From: Nocardia niigatensis NBRC 100131
GTDB lineage: Bacteria > Actinomycetota > Actinomycetes > Mycobacteriales > Mycobacteriaceae
Direction: 5' to 3'
Assembly (NCBI RefSeq): GCF_000308655.1
Contig: NZ_BAGC01000003.1
Span: 186,001-250,000, forward strand
Length of the DNA stretch: 64,000 nucleotides
This document shows positions 19,579 through 28,838 of this stretch, in pieces. The notes under the pieces were generated by a model. That model was not told the DNA's origin. It did not search any database and saw only the letters and a list, made by a program, of their open reading frames with translations. The position numbers were made by a program, and so were the translations under genes. Positions within the stretch are counted from its first letter, which is position 1. Every line of letters starts with the position of its first letter.

Positions 19579-20517
19579 TCAGGACAGGGCCTTGGCGAGG
19601 GACTGGGCGTTGTTCGTCATCCAGGTGACATAGTCCAGCCCCGCGGGGAGGGTTTCGGTGACCTCGACGACGGTGACGCCGGACTTGCCGGCGGTGGCGC
19701 GCAGGTCCTCGGTGAGCTTGTCCTCGGTCTGGATGTTGTAGATCAGGGCGCGAACCTGTTTGGCGCTCAGCAGGTCACGCACGGTGGCCACGTCCTGGGG
19801 CGCGGGGTCGGTGCCCTGCTCGACGGCCTCCTGGAAGGCGTGCGGGGTCTTGTCGTCGGTCTTGGCGGCGGTGAGCAGGTACGCGGCCAGCGGCTCGGTC
19901 TGCAGCACCGGCCGGTTCGGGTGCTCGGCGGCGATCGCGGCGGTCACGGCCTCGATCGGGGCCAGCTTCGCGGTGAAGGCGGCCGCCCGGTCGGCGTAGG
20001 CCTGCTTGTGATCGGGGTCGATCTCGCCCAGGGCGTCGGCGATGTGCTCGGCGATGTGGCCGACCTGGTGCAGGTCGTACCAGACGTGCTCGTTGGCCGC
20101 ATGGTCGTGGCCCGCGGTCTCCGCGGACGCCGGTGCGGCCGAACCGCTTTCGTGGGCGTGGTCGCCGGTGGCGATGTCGAAGGCGTTGACGGTCTTCTTG
20201 TTCCGGCCCGCGACGGCCTTGTCGATGAACCCGTCGTAGTGGCCGCCGTTGTAGACGATCAGCTTGGCGTCGGTGATCTTGGCGGCGTCGGCGGGGGTGA
20301 GCTCGAACGAGTGCGGGTCCACCTTCGGGTCGCTGATGATCGATTCGACGGTCAGGTCCGGTCCGGCGACGGCCCGGGTGATGTCGCCCCACACATTGGT
20401 GGAGGCGATGACGGCGGGATGATCGGAGCTCTTCGAAATGCCGCAGGCGGTCACGGTGGCGATGGTCGCCAGTCCGGCGGCGAGCACGGCGAATCCTCGG
20501 GCGAAGCTTCTGGTCAC
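19579..20517 (-). CDS. Zinc ABC transporter substrate-binding lipoprotein (ZnuA-like)
   Basis: From GTG 20517 (GGAG eight bases upstream) the protein is 312 residues with a signal peptide and lipobox Cys at residue 25 (VTAC). It is a cluster A-I solute-binding protein. Metal-ligand candidates are in DPHSFELTP and EHVWYDLHQV, and there is a His/Asp/Glu-rich loop (GDHAHESG, GHDHAANEH) as in zinc binders. It delivers metal to the permease encoded downstream. An earlier in-frame GTG at 20535 lacks a ribosome-binding site. Confidence 0.93.
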   Translation of the reverse strand: MTRSFARGFAVLAAGLATIATVTACGISKSSDHPAVIASTNVWGDITRAVAGPDLTVESIISDPKVDPHSFELTPADAAKITDAKLIVYNGGHYDGFIDKAVAGRNKKTVNAFDIATGDHAHESGSAAPASAETAGHDHAANEHVWYDLHQVGHIAEHIADALGEIDPDHKQAYADRAAAFTAKLAPIEAVTAAIAAEHPNRPVLQTEPLAAYLLTAAKTDDKTPHAFQEAVEQGTDPAPQDVATVRDLLSAKQVRALIYNIQTEDKLTEDLRATAGKSGVTVVEVTETLPAGLDYVTWMTNNAQSLAKALS

Positions 20518-20548
20518 GCTGGGTACTCCTGGCACTGCGGCTTACTAG

Positions 20549-20569
20549 TAACGAAAACGATTGCCATTT
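20549..20569. promoter_or_regulatory. Zur-like operator
   Basis: TAACGAAAACGATTGCCATTT is an imperfect Fur-family palindrome. It agrees with my recollection of the actinobacterial Zur pattern TAATGAAAATGATTTTCATTA at 16 of 21 positions. It lies 32 bases upstream of the ZnuA-like start, where binding of zinc-loaded Zur would block transcription. Confidence 0.6.
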
Positions 20570-20719
20570 GAATGTAGCGTAAGTGACCGCCAGGGCCCTA
20601 GTTCCGGACCGGGGGATGTGGCCCGCGACACGCCCGGGCGAACTCCGGGCGCACCGACGGAAGCGGCCCCCGCGAACGAAGGTTCGCGGGGGCCGCTCCG
20701 GTCGTGCGTTTGGTCCGGC

Positions 20720-23290
20720 CTAGGTCAGCGCCGCGACCGGCTGGCTCAGCAGCTGCGCGCAGCGCAGCAGGCCGAGGTGGCTGTACGCCTGCGGGTGGTT
20801 GCCGAGCGAGCGTTCAGCGACCGGGTCGTACTCCTCGGAGAGCAGGCCGGTCGGTCCCGCCACATCCACCAGCTGCGCGAACAACGCCTCGGCGTCCTCC
20901 CGCTTGCCGATCAGCAGGTACGCCTCCACCAGCCAGGCGGCACACAGGTGGAATCCGCCCTCGCCGCCGGGCAGCCCGTCGTCGTGGTGGTACCGGTACA
21001 CGGTCGACCCGCTGCGCAGTTCGGCCTCGGTCGCCACCACGGTGGCCGCGAACCGCGGATCCGAGGGGTCGATCAGCCCGCTCAGTCCGATGTGCAAGGT
21101 GGCCGCGTCGAGATCGGTGCCGTCGTAAGCCGCTGTGTAGGACTGGACTTCGTCGTTCCAGCCCTGCGTGCGGACCTCGTCGGCGATGGTGTCGCGCAGC
21201 GGCTCCCACTCCGGATCCGCCGGCCGCCCGAACTGCCGGGCCAGGGTGAGCGCCCGGTCCACGGTGAGCCAGCCCATGACCTTCGAGTAGACGTGGTGGC
21301 GGGGATTGCCACGGATCTCCCAGATGCCGTGGTCGGCCTCGCGCCAGCGGCGCTGCACCGCGGACACCATGGCGTGCACCAGTTCCCAGTCCGCGTCCGG
21401 CAGCGCCTTCTGGGGATCGTTGATGCCCTTGCGTTCTCGCGCGTGCGCCAGCTGGGAGATGAGGTCCACGATGGGACCGAACACGTCCAGCTGCACCTGC
21501 ATGTTCGCCGCGTTGCCGACGCGCACCGGCCGCGAGCCGGCGTAGCCGGGCAACTGGTCGATGACGGCCTCGGGCGGCAGGGTCTCGCCGTAAAGGGTGT
21601 ACAGCGGGTGCAGCCGCTCGGGTCCGGGCAGGGTCTCGAGCACCCGGTGCACCCAGTCCAGCAGTTCCTGGGCCTCGCTCAGCGAGCCGAGCGAGACCAG
21701 CGCGGCCGCGGTCAGCGCGGCATCGCGCAGCCAGCAGTAGCGATAGTCCCAGTTGCGCACGCCGCCGATGTCCTCGGGCAGCGAGGTGGTGGCCGCGGCC
21801 ATGATGGAACCGGACGGTGCGTGCACCAGCCCGCGCAGGGTGAGCGCGGAGCGCTTCATGAGATCCGGCTTGAGCGGCGGCAATTCGAGCGTGCCCACCC
21901 ATTCGGCCCAGTAGCGCTCGGCCTCCCGGCGGCGGTCCGTCTCGGGCCGCATGGCGGGCGCGAGATCGGAGGTGCCGCAGCGCAGTTCGAGCACGATCGG
22001 GCCCTGGCGCGGGTCTACCACGGCGCGGGCGGTGTAATGGTTGCCATCGTCGATGATCTGCCATTCCACGCCGGGGGAGCGCAGCACCATCGGCTCGTTG
22101 GTGCCCTCCACCTTGAGCCCGCCGGTGGCGTGCAGCAGCCGCACCGGCACCTGGCCGAATTCGGGCCGCGGCGCGAAGGTGATGACCGCGCGGGCGTCAC
22201 CGGTGATGACGCGGGTCAGATCGGTCCGTTCGGGCACCACGTCGTGGGGCAGGTAGTCGACGACCTGCAAACTGGACCAACGGGTTTCGACGGTCATGGT
22301 GCCGTCGACATACCGCTGCGACAGCGGCAGGCCCGCGCGTTCCGGCTGAATGGTGAAGTGCCCCGCGCCCGGCCCGCCCAGCAGGTGGGCGAAGACGGCG
22401 GCGGAGTCGGGTTCGGGATGGCACAGCCAGGTGATGGTGCCATCCGGTGTGACAAGGGCTTTGGATCGCGGGCTGGCCAGCATGGTCAGCCGCTCGATTC
22501 GGGGGGCCGAGGCACCTGCCAACCACGTGCGGCGCTCCTCGAGTAGGAACGCCAGCGCCTTCGACACCTCCTCGGTGCTGGCGACGCGGTGTTTGGCCAG
22601 GGATTCGCCGTCGCCGACCTTGATGCCGACATCGGGCCCGGAGAGGCGTTTGAAGGCCTTCTCGTCGGTGACGTCGTCGCCGATGAACAGTGCCGCCGAG
22701 GCGCCCTGCTGATGCCGGACGATATCGAGTGCCGCGCCCTTGTCGGTCTCGACCACCGCGAGTTCGATAACCTGCTTGCCCTCGGTGGTCTGCACGCCGA
22801 CCCAGCTGGCCGGGCCCTGACGCACCGCAACCACTGCGCGACGGCCGATTTCGGGGCTGGCATTGCGGACGTGCAGGGCCACGCTGGCCGGTTTGATCTC
22901 GACGGAAGCGCCCGGATTGTCCTGAGCGATCTGCGTCAGGGTCGTGGTGACCTCCTGCAGCAGCTGTTTCGCGTCATTGTCGATGGCGTGCACGAAGCCG
23001 ACATCGAATTCCGAACCGTGACTACCGATCAGCTGCACCTCGACGGGCAGCCGGGACAGGGCCGCGAGATCGCGCAGGGCGCGACCGGAAATCACGGCGG
23101 CGGTGGTTCCGGTGAGTCCGGCGAGAGCGCGTAAGGCGCTCACCGACTCCCGATGGGGATAGGCCTTGGCCGGGTCGGACACGATGGGCGCGATCGTCCC
23201 GTCGTAGTCCGAAGCGACCAGCAGCCGTGGCACGCGGGCGATAGCCGACAGGGCACGGCGAAGTTCCAGTGACAAATCCTGTGCGCTCAC
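20720..23290 (-). CDS. Fused trehalose-6-phosphate phosphatase and GH15 glycosidase (trehalase-like)
   Basis: An 856-residue two-enzyme protein. Residues 1-250 are a HAD-type OtsB domain: nucleophile motif SDYDGT (Asp28, Asp30), VISGRALRDL near 67-76 and the distal acid motif GDDVTDE at 204-210. From about residue 260 to the end is a family GH15 glycosidase: an N-terminal beta domain, then the (alpha/alpha)6 barrel with WDYRYCWLRDA at 514-524 and a C-terminal SEEYDP stretch holding the likely catalytic glutamate. By resemblance to mycobacterial GH15 trehalases the second half may cleave trehalose, so the fusion could make and degrade the same sugar. Start GTG 23290. Confidence 0.88.
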   Translation of the reverse strand: MSAQDLSLELRRALSAIARVPRLLVASDYDGTIAPIVSDPAKAYPHRESVSALRALAGLTGTTAAVISGRALRDLAALSRLPVEVQLIGSHGSEFDVGFVHAIDNDAKQLLQEVTTTLTQIAQDNPGASVEIKPASVALHVRNASPEIGRRAVVAVRQGPASWVGVQTTEGKQVIELAVVETDKGAALDIVRHQQGASAALFIGDDVTDEKAFKRLSGPDVGIKVGDGESLAKHRVASTEEVSKALAFLLEERRTWLAGASAPRIERLTMLASPRSKALVTPDGTITWLCHPEPDSAAVFAHLLGGPGAGHFTIQPERAGLPLSQRYVDGTMTVETRWSSLQVVDYLPHDVVPERTDLTRVITGDARAVITFAPRPEFGQVPVRLLHATGGLKVEGTNEPMVLRSPGVEWQIIDDGNHYTARAVVDPRQGPIVLELRCGTSDLAPAMRPETDRRREAERYWAEWVGTLELPPLKPDLMKRSALTLRGLVHAPSGSIMAAATTSLPEDIGGVRNWDYRYCWLRDAALTAAALVSLGSLSEAQELLDWVHRVLETLPGPERLHPLYTLYGETLPPEAVIDQLPGYAGSRPVRVGNAANMQVQLDVFGPIVDLISQLAHARERKGINDPQKALPDADWELVHAMVSAVQRRWREADHGIWEIRGNPRHHVYSKVMGWLTVDRALTLARQFGRPADPEWEPLRDTIADEVRTQGWNDEVQSYTAAYDGTDLDAATLHIGLSGLIDPSDPRFAATVVATEAELRSGSTVYRYHHDDGLPGGEGGFHLCAAWLVEAYLLIGKREDAEALFAQLVDVAGPTGLLSEEYDPVAERSLGNHPQAYSHLGLLRCAQLLSQPVAALT

Positions 23291-23475
23291 GCATCCAACC
23301 TAGTGATCGGAGGAGATTTTTCAGGGCGCGAGTGATGCTACTGGGTCTTGATTGCTCACTCGTGTGTGCGGTGATACATAGCGTTTACAAGACACTTCCG
23401 GGTCGTTCACGCCTCTTGTGAGACACGCGCGGGCTGCTCGGCGTTCACCCCCGCTGACCAGCCCGGTTCCAGCCA

Positions 23476-23524
23476 ACGCAGCACGGGCTGCCCGGCTCTC
23501 CGGACCGGGCAGCCCGTGCTGCGT
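23476..23524. terminator. Strong 20-bp hairpin
   Basis: Perfect 20-bp stem (23476-23495 with 23505-23524) and a nine-base loop, in the gap between kstR and the OtsB-GH15 gene, both on the minus strand. Expected to stop kstR transcription before the trehalose gene. Confidence 0.8.
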
Positions 23525-23549
23525 GTGACGGAACGCGTCCGCGGCATCA

Positions 23550-23573
23550 CGCGAACGCAAGTGTGCGTTCGCG
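23550..23573. terminator. Hairpin directly after kstR
   Basis: CGCGAACGCA-AGTG-TGCGTTCGCG: a perfect 10-bp stem with a four-base loop, seven bases beyond the kstR stop on the minus strand. Confidence 0.65.
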
Positions 23574-23580
23574 CTCAGCG

Positions 23581-24231
23581 TTATTCGTTGCCGCTGCCGA
23601 TGAGCAGATCGACGGTGAGCTCCAGACGCTCGGTCACATCGGTGGCCGAGGCGCGGCGGGTCAGCCACGCGACCAGATTCGACAGCCACACATCCGAGAT
23701 GACACGGGCGATGGCAAGCTGGCGATCGCTGGGAACCTCGTCGGACAGCGCCCGGGCGAAGAACCGGTCCATCACCTTGCCGACCCGATCGACCTCGGCG
23801 GCCGCGGAGGCGTCGGCGAACATGAAGGCGCGGGTCATGGCCTCGGTGAGCAGCGGGTCGCGCTGCATGGCCCGGGTGACCTGGGTGAGCAGCAGGTGCA
23901 TGCGCTCCTGCGGGGTGGCGCCGGCCAGCGGCTTGCGCCGGCCCTCGAACTGCTCGAACTCCCGTGCCAGGGCCGACACCAGCAGGTGCACCTTGGACGG
24001 GAAGTACCGGTAGAGCGTGCCGACGGCGACATCCGCGCGTTCGGCGACCGCTCGCATCTGGACCGCGTCGTAGCCACCCTTGGAGGCCAGGGCGAGAGTG
24101 GCGTCGAGGATGCGCTTGCGCCGGTCGCGCTGCGCCGCCGAGCTCAGATCCTCCTCGCTGAGGGTGGTGACGGGCGCGGTGCGTCCACCGGGCACCCCGT
24201 CGGCGGCCTGCGATCGGGAGGGACTGGCCAT
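23581..24231 (-). CDS. kstR: TetR-family repressor of cholesterol catabolism KstR
   Basis: From ATG 24231 (AAAGGAC upstream) the protein is 216 residues. It strongly resembles M. tuberculosis KstR (Rv3574). The helix-turn-helix region includes AVQMRAVAERADVAVGTLYRYF, and the C-terminal ligand domain keeps TRAMQRDPLLTEAMTRA and ARVISDVWLSNLVAWL. KstR represses sterol genes and is released by CoA thioesters of cholesterol metabolites. The 20-residue N-terminal extension varies in the family. It is divergent from fadE34, as in M. tuberculosis, with a KstR-type palindrome between them, so it probably represses itself. Confidence 0.96.
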   Translation of the reverse strand: MASPSRSQAADGVPGGRTAPVTTLSEEDLSSAAQRDRRKRILDATLALASKGGYDAVQMRAVAERADVAVGTLYRYFPSKVHLLVSALAREFEQFEGRRKPLAGATPQERMHLLLTQVTRAMQRDPLLTEAMTRAFMFADASAAAEVDRVGKVMDRFFARALSDEVPSDRQLAIARVISDVWLSNLVAWLTRRASATDVTERLELTVDLLIGSGNE

Positions 24232-24344
24232 CGGTTGAAAGTCCTTTCCTGCACGAATCGTTCGGTTCATCTCACCCAGCGTCGACTGGGCACGAGTTCG
24301 TACCGCGACCGGGACGGCGCTTGACTTCCGCCCGGCTCGAACAT

Positions 24345-24358
24345 TAGAACATGTTCTA
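24345..24358. promoter_or_regulatory. KstR operator (kstR/fadE34)
   Basis: TAGAACATGTTCTA is a perfect palindrome with the AAC-N2-GTT core of KstR sites. It lies 36 bases before the fadE34 start and 114 bases before kstR. Confidence 0.88.
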
Positions 24359-24393
24359 GGAGCTGAAGTCACGCCGGAAAGGCGGTATGGAGT

Positions 24394-26574
24394 GTGACCA
24401 TAGCCACCACTGACGAGCATAAAGCCGTCCAGGAGTCGATGCGCGGATGGGCAACCGCCGTGCGCCCAATTGCAACAATGCGTTCCAGAGAGCAGGCGGA
24501 CCTGCGTTCCGGCGCGCCCGATTTCTGGCGCGAATACTGGCCGCGCCTGGCCGATCTCGGAATTTTCCGGGTCGCGGTACCGGAGGAGGCCGGGGGCGCG
24601 GGTGGGACCGTCGGAGATCTGGCCGTGCTCGTTGAGCAGGCGGCACATGACCTGGTCGGCGGACCTGTGCTCTCGACGGCGTTGGCGGGTCTCGTCGTCG
24701 GCGAGGCGCTCGACGAGATTACGCCATGCGGCGTCGCGCTCGAGGGCGAAATCGCAATATCGGTGGGCGAATCCGGCGCCTCGGTGTCCGGTGAGTGGGA
24801 CTCGGTTCCGGGTGCCGCGCCGGGCACGGCCGTGCTGGTCCCGGTGCGTGACGGCGAGCGTCAGCTGTGGGCACTGATCGACGCGGATGCCGCCGGGCTG
24901 ACCATCGAGCCGCTGGCCGGGATCGACAAGACCGTGCCGGTGGCGCGCGTGGTGTGCGCGGACGTCGCGGTCGCCGCGGATCGGCTGTTCGAGCCCGGCG
25001 TCTCGGTGCTGGATCTGGCCGCCACCCTGGTCGCCGCTGAATTGGCCGGTATCGCGGGCTGGTGCCTGGAGACCGCGACCGAATACGCGAAGGTGCGCGA
25101 ACAATTCGGGCGCAAGATCGGCGAATTCCAAGCGGTCAAACACATTTGCGCGTGGATGCTGTGCCGGGCCGAACAGATTCGCGCCGTGGCGGCCGACGCG
25201 GCCGCCGCCGTCGACAGCGGCAGCGCGGAACTGCCATTGGCCGCGGCCGTCGCATTGTCCATGTCGCTGGACGCCGCGGTGGAGAATGCCAAGGATTGCA
25301 TTCAGGTACTGGGTGGAATCGGTTTCACCTGGGAACACGACGCGCATCTGTATCTGCGCCGGGCCACCGCGCTGCGGCAGCTGCTGGGCGGCACCGCGCG
25401 CTGGCGGGCCCGGGTGGCCGAGCTGACCCAGGCCGGCGTGCGCCGCACGGTCGGCATCGACCTGGGCGCCAACGGCGAGCCCGAATCCGATTGGGAGACA
25501 GCCGGTCTCGATGATGCCGAGGCGGCCGTGCTGGCGGCGGACCTGGCCAAGATCGCGGCCCTGCCGGAGTCGGAGCAGCGGGTGGCGCTGGCCGAGGCCG
25601 GACTGGTGGCCTCGCACTGGCCCGCGCCCTACGGCCGCGGCGCCGGGCCTCTGCTGCGCACGCGCCTCGAGGACCAGATCCGCCAGGCGGGAATCACGCT
25701 GCCGGACATCGCGATCGCCAACTGGGCGATCCCGACGCTGCTGCAGTGGGGCACCCCCGAGCAGATCGAACGCTACGCCATGCCGACGCTGACCGGTGAG
25801 GTCATCTGGTGCCAGCTGTTCTCCGAGCCGGGCGCCGGGTCGGACCTGGCGGCGCTGCGCACGGTGGCCGAGCGGGTCGAGGGCGGCTGGAAGCTGCGCG
25901 GCCAGAAGGTGTGGACCTCGCTGGCGGATCGCGCCACCTGGGGCATCTGCCTGGCCCGCACCGACGCGTCCGCGCCGAAGCACAAGGGCATCAGCTACTT
26001 CCTGGTCGACATGAAGAGCGCGGGGCTGGACATCCGGCCGCTGGTGGAGATCACCGGTGAGGCTCGCTTCAACGAGGTGTTCCTCGATGACGTCTTCGTG
26101 CCGGACGACTGCCTGGTCGGTGACCTGGGCAATGGCTGGAAGATCGCGCGTTCGACCCTGTCGGCCGAGCGGGTCGCCATGGGCGGCAAGGGGATCGGGG
26201 ACGAGCTGGAGGCGCTGATCGCCGCTGCGCCGGTCGCGGGCCCGGGCTCGGAGCTGGTCGCTGACCGGCTCGGCGGGCTCATCGCGGAGTCGGTTGCCGG
26301 AACCCTGCTGGAAGCCCGTGCGGCGCAGAAGCTGCTATCCGGCGGGGACCCCGCCGCGGAGAGCAGCGTGCGCAAACTGGTCGGTGTGCGACACCGGCAG
26401 GCGGTTGCCGAATTCGCCGTCGAACTGTCTGGTGCGGCGGGCGTTCTGGAAACCGACGCGGTGAAAGAATTCCTGCTCACACGCTGTTTGTCGATCGCCG
26501 GCGGTACCGAGCAGATCCTGTTGACCGTCGCCGGTGAACGGATCCTCGGATTGCCCCGCGAGTCGCACGGCTAG
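24394..26574 (+). CDS. fadE34: Fused acyl-CoA dehydrogenase FadE34 (ChsE3-like)
   Basis: A 726-residue protein made of two tandem acyl-CoA dehydrogenase modules. The first half (about 1-360) is a complete-looking module, with REQFGRKIGEFQAVKH and VLGGIGFTWEHDAHLYL. The second half (about 370-726) carries SEPGAGSDLAALRT, QKVWTSLADRA and IAGGTEQILLTVAGERILGLP. FadE34 acts on the sterol side chain after the first cleavage cycle. The length (M. tuberculosis about 711) and position divergent from kstR support the name. GTG start at 24394. Confidence 0.93.
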   Translation: MTIATTDEHKAVQESMRGWATAVRPIATMRSREQADLRSGAPDFWREYWPRLADLGIFRVAVPEEAGGAGGTVGDLAVLVEQAAHDLVGGPVLSTALAGLVVGEALDEITPCGVALEGEIAISVGESGASVSGEWDSVPGAAPGTAVLVPVRDGERQLWALIDADAAGLTIEPLAGIDKTVPVARVVCADVAVAADRLFEPGVSVLDLAATLVAAELAGIAGWCLETATEYAKVREQFGRKIGEFQAVKHICAWMLCRAEQIRAVAADAAAAVDSGSAELPLAAAVALSMSLDAAVENAKDCIQVLGGIGFTWEHDAHLYLRRATALRQLLGGTARWRARVAELTQAGVRRTVGIDLGANGEPESDWETAGLDDAEAAVLAADLAKIAALPESEQRVALAEAGLVASHWPAPYGRGAGPLLRTRLEDQIRQAGITLPDIAIANWAIPTLLQWGTPEQIERYAMPTLTGEVIWCQLFSEPGAGSDLAALRTVAERVEGGWKLRGQKVWTSLADRATWGICLARTDASAPKHKGISYFLVDMKSAGLDIRPLVEITGEARFNEVFLDDVFVPDDCLVGDLGNGWKIARSTLSAERVAMGGKGIGDELEALIAAAPVAGPGSELVADRLGGLIAESVAGTLLEARAAQKLLSGGDPAAESSVRKLVGVRHRQAVAEFAVELSGAAGVLETDAVKEFLLTRCLSIAGGTEQILLTVAGERILGLPRESHG

Positions 26575-26599
26575 TCCACACCTGAACCGGGAGCATTGC

Positions 26600-27667
26600 A
26601 TGGACTTCACCAGGGACGAGAGCCAGGACGCTGTCGCCGAGGTTGTCGTAAGTTTGCTGGAACGCGATAGCGCGCGTGATATCGCGCTGTGGCCGATCAT
26701 CGCGGACAGCGGTCTGCTGGCCGTGCCGCTGCCCGAACGCTTCGGCGGCGACGATATGGGCCTGCTCGAGGTGGCGGCCATGCTCACCGAGCTGGCCCGC
26801 GCCGCCGCCCAGGCGCCCGCACTGGTCACCCTCGGGTTCGGCGTGCTGCCGCTGAAGGCGATCGGACTGCCGGACGCCCTGGCGGAGCAGGTGTTTCCGG
26901 CCGTGGCCGAGGGCGCGGTGCTGACCGCGGCCCTGCACGAGCCCGGCTCGCCGTTCACGGTGAAGCCGGAGACCACGGCGGTGACCGACGGCGCCACCGT
27001 GCGCGTCACCGGTCGCAAGGTGGCGGTGCCCTACGCCGACACCGCGCGCTGGATCCTGGTGCCCACCGACAGCGGCCTCGCCGTCGTCGACGGTGACGCC
27101 GCCGGCATCACCCGCACCGCGAGCCCGACTTCCGATGGCGTGCCGGAGTTTTCGGTCCAGTTCGACCAGGTGGCGATTCCGGCCGGGCAGCTGCTGCCCG
27201 GCGGCCTGGCCGAACTGCACCGGTTCGCGCTGGCGAGCCTCGGCGCGGTGGCCGACGGTCTGCTCGCGGGCGTGGTGTCATTGACCGCCGAGCACGTGCG
27301 CACCCGTCAGCAGTTCGGCCGCCCGCTGGCCGAATTCCAGGCTGTCGCACAGCAGATCGCGGATGTGTACGTCGCCTCGCGGACGCTGCACGCGGCCGCC
27401 TGCTCGGCCACCTGGGCGCTGGCCCAGGACGCGCAGAGCGCCGAGCACCTGGAGCGCATCGACGACGATCTCGACGTGCTGGCGTACTCGGTGGCGGCGG
27501 AACTGCCCGCGGCCATGCAGAAGTGCCACCACCTGCACGGTGGCCTCGGGGTGGATATCACCCATCCGCTGCACCGCTACTACTCACAGGCCAAGGACAT
27601 CGCCCGCTGGCTCGGCGGCGAATCCTTCCGGCTGGACCGTTTGGGAGCCAGATGTTCATCGAACTGA
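26600..27667 (+). CDS. fadE28: Acyl-CoA dehydrogenase FadE28-like (ChsE complex)
   Basis: From ATG 26600 the protein is 355 residues, short for an acyl-CoA dehydrogenase, as FadE28 is. TRQQFGRPLAEFQAVAQQIAD and KCHHLHGGLGVDITHPLHRYY mark the C-terminal helical domain. In mycobacteria FadE28 and FadE29 form an alpha2-beta2 tetramer that dehydrogenates 3-oxo-4-pregnene-20-carboxyl-CoA. Its last 16 bases overlap the start of fadE29, consistent with stoichiometric synthesis of the two partners. Confidence 0.92.
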   Translation: MDFTRDESQDAVAEVVVSLLERDSARDIALWPIIADSGLLAVPLPERFGGDDMGLLEVAAMLTELARAAAQAPALVTLGFGVLPLKAIGLPDALAEQVFPAVAEGAVLTAALHEPGSPFTVKPETTAVTDGATVRVTGRKVAVPYADTARWILVPTDSGLAVVDGDAAGITRTASPTSDGVPEFSVQFDQVAIPAGQLLPGGLAELHRFALASLGAVADGLLAGVVSLTAEHVRTRQQFGRPLAEFQAVAQQIADVYVASRTLHAAACSATWALAQDAQSAEHLERIDDDLDVLAYSVAAELPAAMQKCHHLHGGLGVDITHPLHRYYSQAKDIARWLGGESFRLDRLGARCSSN

Positions 27668-28821
27668 CTGCGGAGCAGCGCAAGCTGCGCGACGAACTGC
27701 GGACGTACTTCACCGGTCTCGTGACTCCCGAAGAGGAGGCCGAGATGCTGGTGAACCGGCACGGTGACGCCTACCGCGCGGTGGTCAAGCGCATGGGCCG
27801 CGACGGCAAGCTCGGCGTCGGCTGGCCCAAGGAGTACGGCGGGCAGGGCTTCGGTCCGCTGGAACAGCAGATCTTCTACAACGAGGCGGTCCGGGCCGAC
27901 GTGCCCGTGCCGCTGGTCACGCTGCTGACCGTCGGCCCGGCGCTGCAGTCCTACGGCACCGAGGAGCAGAAGCAGAAGTTCCTGCCCGGAATCCTCACCG
28001 GCGACGTGCATTTCGCCATCGGCTACTCCGAGCCGGACGCGGGCACCGACCTGGCCGCGCTGCGCACCTCCGCGGTGCGCGACGCCAATGGCGACTGGAT
28101 CGTCAACGGGCAGAAGATCTTCACCACCGGCGCGCACGAGGCCGACTACGTCTGGCTGGCGGTGCGAACCGGTCCGGTCGAGGCGCGGCACAAGGCCATC
28201 ACGATCCTGATCGTGGACACCAAGGACCCGGGCTACTCCTGGACGCCGATCATCACCGCCGACGGCGCGCACCACACCAACGCCACCTACTTCGACAATG
28301 TCCGCGTCCCCGCGAACATGATGGTCGGTGAGGAGAACGGCGGCTGGAAGCTCATCACCACCCAGCTCAACCACGAGCGGGTCAGCCTGGGGCCGTCCGG
28401 CAAGATCGACCAGCTCTACCACCGGGTGCACGACTGGGCGCAGGCCCAGGGCGTGCTCGGTGACGCCGACGTGCGGCGCTCGCTGGGCCGCCTGCACGCC
28501 ATGACGCGGCTGAACGAGCTGCTGAACTGGCAGGTGGCCTCCAACATGGAACGCCCCGACGCCGATCCGCGCGATGTCATCGCCGACGCCTCGGCGACCA
28601 AGGTGTTCTCCACCGAGGCGCTGCAGCAGGCGGGCCGGCTGGCCGAGGAGATCGTGGGCCGCTTCGGCGATCCCGCCGACCCGGCCACCGCGGAACTGCT
28701 GGTCTGGCTGGACAAGCGCACCAAGCAGAACCTGGTGGTGACCTTCGGCGGCGGCGTCAACGAGGTCATGCGTGAGCTGATCGCCCAGATGGGCCTGCGC
28801 CTGCCGCGGGTTCCGCGCTAG
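27652..28821 (+). CDS. fadE29: Acyl-CoA dehydrogenase FadE29-like (ChsE complex)
   Basis: From ATG 27652 the protein is 389 residues. It has the FAD-binding stretch IGYSEPDAGTDLAALRTSA, NGQKIFTTGAHEADYVWLAVRT and a C-terminal TFGGGVNEVMRELIAQMGLRLP tail. It is the partner subunit of FadE28 in removal of the last three side-chain carbons of cholesterol. The gene order fadE28-fadE29-chsH2-chsH1-ltp2 is that of the M. tuberculosis igr operon (Rv3544c-Rv3540c). Confidence 0.94.
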   Translation: MFIELTAEQRKLRDELRTYFTGLVTPEEEAEMLVNRHGDAYRAVVKRMGRDGKLGVGWPKEYGGQGFGPLEQQIFYNEAVRADVPVPLVTLLTVGPALQSYGTEEQKQKFLPGILTGDVHFAIGYSEPDAGTDLAALRTSAVRDANGDWIVNGQKIFTTGAHEADYVWLAVRTGPVEARHKAITILIVDTKDPGYSWTPIITADGAHHTNATYFDNVRVPANMMVGEENGGWKLITTQLNHERVSLGPSGKIDQLYHRVHDWAQAQGVLGDADVRRSLGRLHAMTRLNELLNWQVASNMERPDADPRDVIADASATKVFSTEALQQAGRLAEEIVGRFGDPADPATAELLVWLDKRTKQNLVVTFGGGVNEVMRELIAQMGLRLPRVPR

Positions 28822-28838
28822 ATCGCAGAGGAGAGAAC

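Noticed and set aside
24232..25983. Extended frame upstream of kstR (800 codons in total)
   Set aside because: It lies antisense to fadE34; KstR similarity begins at ATG 24231 with a good ribosome-binding site.
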